64,000 bases of DNA, from contig NZ_CP130720.1 of NCBI RefSeq assembly GCF_035984415.1, positions 992,001 to 1,056,000 on the forward strand. The letters run 5' to 3'. The translations under genes and the position numbers were made by a program. Positions 61,489-64,000 of the stretch are shown here, one piece after another. The notes below the pieces were generated by a model. That model saw only the letters and a list, made by a program, of their open reading frames with translations. It searched no databases and had not been told where the DNA came from. The first letter of the stretch is position 1. The number at the start of each line of letters is the position of its first letter. The DNA comes from Streptomyces sp. NBC_01296. GTDB lineage: Bacteria; Actinomycetota; Actinomycetes; Streptomycetales; Streptomycetaceae.

Positions 61489-62028
61489 TCAGGGCGCGGG
61501 CGGCGGCTCGACCCGGGCCAGCCAGGCGGTGAGGAGCGACTCGAGCTGTGCGGCCTGCTGCGGGGTGAGGCCCTCGAGCAGGGTCCGCTCGTTCTCCATG
61601 TGCTCGCTGAACGCCCGGTCGATCAGCTCGCGCCCCGCCGGGGTGAGCGCGACCACCCGGCCCCGGCCGTCGGCGGCGGAACGGCGGCGTGCGACGAGGC
61701 CGTCCCGTTCGAGCCGGTCGATCCGCTTGGTCATCGCGCCCGTCGTCACCATGGTGTGCACGGCCAGTTCACCGGGCGCCCGCTCGTACGGTTCGCCCGC
61801 GCGGCGCAGCGCGGCCAGCACGTCGAACTCCCCCTCGCTCAGCCCGTAGCGGCGGTAGACGAGGCAGAGGCGGTCCGTCAGCAGCAGCCCGAGCCGGTGC
61901 AGCCGCCCGATCACGCCCTGCGGGGCGACGTCGACGTCCGGGCGTTCACGGGCCCACTCGGCCTGGATGCGGGCGACGTGGTCGGCGGGCGCTGCCGCTT
62001 GCGTTCCATACGGTTCCTGCTTCACCAC
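61489..62028 (-). CDS. MarR-family regulator
   Basis: A 179-residue MarR regulator with an N-terminal extension and the wHTH (about 85-140: V-T-T-G-A-M-T-K-R-I-D-R-L-E-R-D-G-L-V, wing R-R-R-S-A-A-D-G-R-G-R). Divergent from the EamA exporter gene, with palindromic operators in between. Confidence 0.88.
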   Translation of the reverse strand: MVKQEPYGTQAAAPADHVARIQAEWARERPDVDVAPQGVIGRLHRLGLLLTDRLCLVYRRYGLSEGEFDVLAALRRAGEPYERAPGELAVHTMVTTGAMTKRIDRLERDGLVARRRSAADGRGRVVALTPAGRELIDRAFSEHMENERTLLEGLTPQQAAQLESLLTAWLARVEPPPAP

Positions 62029-62034
62029 CCCAGT

Positions 62035-62071
62035 ATACCTTCCATGGAAGGTATTATATCTTCCATGGAAG
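62035..62071 (+). promoter_or_regulatory. Double MarR-type operator over the exporter start
   Basis: ATACCTTCCATGGAAGGTAT (62035-62054) is a perfect 20-bp palindrome; CTTCCATGGAAG (62060-62071) repeats its core with centres 21 bases apart. The two possible ATGs of the exporter (62044, 62065) are each the centre of a palindrome. TATTAT at 62052-62057 could be a -10 giving a leaderless mRNA. Confidence 0.8.
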
Positions 62072-62982
62072 CTAATCTACGGTGGTCGCTGATCACGGCG
62101 GTCGCGCCGATCGCATGGGGCACGAACTACTACGTCACCCGGGAGTTCCTGCCCGCCGACCACCCGCTGTACGGGGCGGGCTTCCGGGCGCTGCCCGCCG
62201 GGCTGCTGCTCCTGGCCGCCTCCCGGAAGCTGCCCGCCGGATCCTGGTGGTGGAAGTCCCTGCTGCTCGGCTTCCTGAACATGGGCGGGTTCTTCGCGCT
62301 GGTCTACGTCGCCGCGCAGCGGCTGCCGACGAGCGCGGCCTCGACCGTCATGGCGACCGCGCCGCTGGTGATGATGCTGTTCGCCTGGGCGCTGATATCC
62401 GAACGGCCGGGGCCGCGCCAGCTGGCGGGCGCAGGACTCGGCGTGGCCGGGGTGTCGTTGATGCTGCTGACCGGGTCCGCGCCGATGGACGCCCTCGGCG
62501 TGGCGGCCTCCGTGGCCGCCATGACGATGTCCTCGTTCGGCTACGTCCTCGCCAAGCGGTGGAGCGCCGAGGTCGAGGTGCTCGCCTCGACGGCGTGGCA
62601 GCTGCTGGGCGGCGGGCTCCTGCTGCTGCCGTTCGCCGCCGCGGTGGAGGGATCTCCGCCGGCCCTGGACGGTTGCGAGCTCCTCGGATTCGGGTATGTC
62701 ACGGTCGTCGCGACGGCGCTGGCGTTCGCGGCCTGGTTCGCCGGCCTGCGGCGGCTGCCGGCCGCGACGGTCGGCCTGCTGGGGCTGCTGAACCCGGTCA
62801 CTGGCGTCCTGTTGGGCACGGCGATCGCCGGGGAAACGCTCACCTTCCGACAGATCTGTGGGCTCCTGCTGACCGTGGCGGGCATCCTACTCGGGCGGAG
62901 GGGAGGATTCCTCACCGCTCGTAACGGGAGGAATTCAGTAGGTAGCGATAACGTAAATTCGCGGCTGAATTACCGTCAATAA
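62065..62982 (+). CDS. EamA/DMT-family exporter
   Basis: A 305-residue membrane protein with ten predicted helices in two EamA repeats (about 8-135 and 150-285), typical of drug/metabolite exporters. The last 20 residues are unusually polar (R-N-G-R-N-S-V-G-S-D-N-V-N-S-R), from an A+T-richer segment, and suggest that the 3' end was altered. Start ATG 62065 (or 62044, +7 residues). Regulated by the divergent MarR protein. Confidence 0.85.
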   Translation: MEANLRWSLITAVAPIAWGTNYYVTREFLPADHPLYGAGFRALPAGLLLLAASRKLPAGSWWWKSLLLGFLNMGGFFALVYVAAQRLPTSAASTVMATAPLVMMLFAWALISERPGPRQLAGAGLGVAGVSLMLLTGSAPMDALGVAASVAAMTMSSFGYVLAKRWSAEVEVLASTAWQLLGGGLLLLPFAAAVEGSPPALDGCELLGFGYVTVVATALAFAAWFAGLRRLPAATVGLLGLLNPVTGVLLGTAIAGETLTFRQICGLLLTVAGILLGRRGGFLTARNGRNSVGSDNVNSRLNYRQ

Positions 62983-63214
62983 GGATTTGAGTCGTATCTC
63001 GATTTGATAACGAGATCCTTAAAATGGCCTGGACCATTAACGGCCTACGCGCGTAACTCGCCTAATTTTAAAGCGAACTGACTGTTCATCAAATCTGGCC
63101 AGCAGGTAACAGTCCGGTATCTCGGGCCGCATTCCCGTTTGTCCGAATTCTCCACCGCGCCCATCTGGCAGGCTCCAGCGCACCCACTCCTCCGACCAAG
63201 GATTTGAGGTGCGC
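62983..63214 (+). other. A+T-rich intergenic region
   Basis: Markedly richer in A+T than its surroundings. It has an AAGGAT...ATCTCG-N9-CGAGAT-CCTT hairpin (about 62983-63021) that may end the exporter transcript. The 11-base string AAGGATTTGAG occurs at its start and again at the ribosome site of the next gene (63198-63208). No gene seen. Confidence 0.45.
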
Positions 63215-64000
63215 ATGACTAGACATCGCAGGAAGCAGCGCGAACACCGGCGCAAACCGCGCCGGTTGATACTCCTCACCGCCGCCATGGCCACGGCGGC
63301 GGTGATAGCAGGCGGCATCGCCTACTCGGGGCTCGGCGACGACGCCCAGGCAGGGACTCCCGCACTGGCCGAGGCGGCCGCGGACTCCCTCACACCGGCC
63401 GCCGCACCGGCCCGCGACGCGGAGCCGGCGCCCATCGTGGGCGAGCCCGCCAACGAGACCGCCAAGGGCATGGTCTTCGACGGCCTCAAGGCTGCGCCGA
63501 AGGGCGACCGTTGCGTCGGCGTCTACCGCACGGAGGCCGGGCTCTGCACGCACGGCCCCGACGCCCCGCCGAAGGACGTCGACATCAAGGCCGACGTCGC
63601 CCCCGTCGTGAAGACGAAGGCCCCGGCCGCCGACCCGGCGAAGCCGGAGGCCGGCGAAGCGGCCGCCGCAGAAGGCAGCGGGCGTCCTCAGGACGCGCCC
63701 GCCGCCGACGCCGGCTCCGCCAAGGGGGCCCCCGCCGCCGCGCCCGCGCCCGCCGCGTCCGGCAGCAGCCAGGCCGTCGCCGCCGGTCCCGCCGGCCAGA
63801 CCGTCCAGTGCGACGGCGACGGCAGCACCGGCAACCGCGTCCAGGTCGTGTACGTCCACGGCTCCGACCGCGACCGCTACTCCGAGTACCTCGGCTCGTT
63901 CCGCAAGTGGGCGGCCGACGCCGACCTCATCTACTCCACGAGCGCCCAGGAGACCGGCGGCATCCGCCACATCCGCTTCGTCACGGCCGCGGACTGCACG
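63215..64000 (+). CDS. Secreted protein, partial (runs off the right edge)
   Basis: An open frame from ATG 63215 to the window end (262 residues so far). A strongly basic start and one hydrophobic segment (about 20-38) form a signal peptide or anchor. A long Ala/Pro/Lys-rich linker (about 45-195, disordered) follows, then a folded domain starting near 200 (N-R-V-Q-V-V-Y-V-H-G-S-D-R). Later text (S-A-Q-E-T-G-G-I-R-H-I-R-F-V) resembles Streptomyces secreted proteins of unclear role. GAGG 4 bases upstream is the ribosome site. Confidence 0.7.
   Translation, partial: MTRHRRKQREHRRKPRRLILLTAAMATAAVIAGGIAYSGLGDDAQAGTPALAEAAADSLTPAAAPARDAEPAPIVGEPANETAKGMVFDGLKAAPKGDRCVGVYRTEAGLCTHGPDAPPKDVDIKADVAPVVKTKAPAADPAKPEAGEAAAAEGSGRPQDAPAADAGSAKGAPAAAPAPAASGSSQAVAAGPAGQTVQCDGDGSTGNRVQVVYVHGSDRDRYSEYLGSFRKWAADADLIYSTSAQETGGIRHIRFVTAADCT

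Noticed and set aside
1..64000. CRISPR arrays, rRNA, tRNA, replication origin
   Set aside because: I looked for regularly spaced repeats, cloverleaf-like stems with CCA-type ends and DnaA-box clusters and saw none that I could support by eye.

Overview
The window is about 72% G+C with strong third-position G/C bias, GTG starts, long secreted hydrolases and PucR/MarR/AraC/GntR regulators. It reads as a Streptomyces (or very close actinomycete) chromosome, probably an arm region: about 15 genes are broken, truncated or reduced to fragments, and two insertion sequences sit side by side.

Layout. 0.2-5.2 kb: a secreted serine beta-lactamase-fold hydrolase, a DUF1963-like protein and a large PAS/GAF/SpoIIE phosphatase with a C-terminal anti-sigma-type ATPase domain. 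5.3-7.4 kb: two overlapping minus-strand genes for AlkB-fold 2-oxoglutarate/Fe(II) dioxygenases. 7.5-9.5 kb: an SPFH protein coupled to an NAD-kinase-like protein behind a promoter with two copies of one palindrome. 10-14.7 kb: PRC-barrel protein, secreted GH5 glycosidase, fragments of a histidine kinase/response regulator pair, and a second DD-peptidase-like hydrolase. 15-18.7 kb: an orphan histidine kinase, MarR regulator, DsbA/FrnE-like protein and metallo-beta-lactamase-fold protein.

18.7-29.2 kb is a dormancy/hypoxia island of the OsdR/OsdK (DevR/DevS) type: a heme-GAF histidine kinase and NarL-type regulator, a lone cNMP-binding domain, universal stress protein, CBS-BON protein, slipin, zinc alcohol dehydrogenase and a DUF5994 protein. 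It also holds fossils of an aquaporin, a phosphoketolase, a flavodoxin and a second CBS-BON gene. A palindrome, GGNCCGNNCGGNCC, recurs in the intergenic regions of this island and may be its common operator. 29.3-33.8 kb holds redox enzymes and many fragments (truncated hydrolase, internally deleted aldo/keto reductase, Lrp and SDR fragments) plus an intact TetR/SDR divergent pair with two palindromic operators.

34-39.7 kb is a catabolic operon under a divergent GntR/FCD regulator: MmgE/PrpD-like, isocitrate-lyase/PEP-mutase-like, split aconitase-family large and small subunits and an MBL-fold hydrolase. The overlaps imply translational coupling, and the hydratase-plus-lyase logic suggests hydration and cleavage of a branched di- or tricarboxylic acid. 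The first gene seems to carry a 1-nt frameshift. 39.9-43.1 kb: a CysRS-like protein without HIGH/KMSKS, a SixA-like protein without its catalytic His, small proteins, a chrA fossil and a 106-codon gene bracketed by inverted 20-bp tandem repeats.

43.2-47.1 kb: a frameshifted corA remnant cut by an IS630-family element, whose right-hand CTAG junction is the insertion site of an IS701-family element. The IS701 element carries a PemK/MazF-like toxin gene divergent from its transposase. 47.1-64 kb: a 218-bp fossil duplicate of the 5' end of a downstream MHS transporter, then mostly cell-envelope and secreted functions (polysaccharide deacetylase, class A PBP without SxxK, amidase, DUF4360 protein, GlxA-like radical copper oxidase) with PucR, AraC and MarR regulators, an EamA exporter and a secreted protein running off the right edge.
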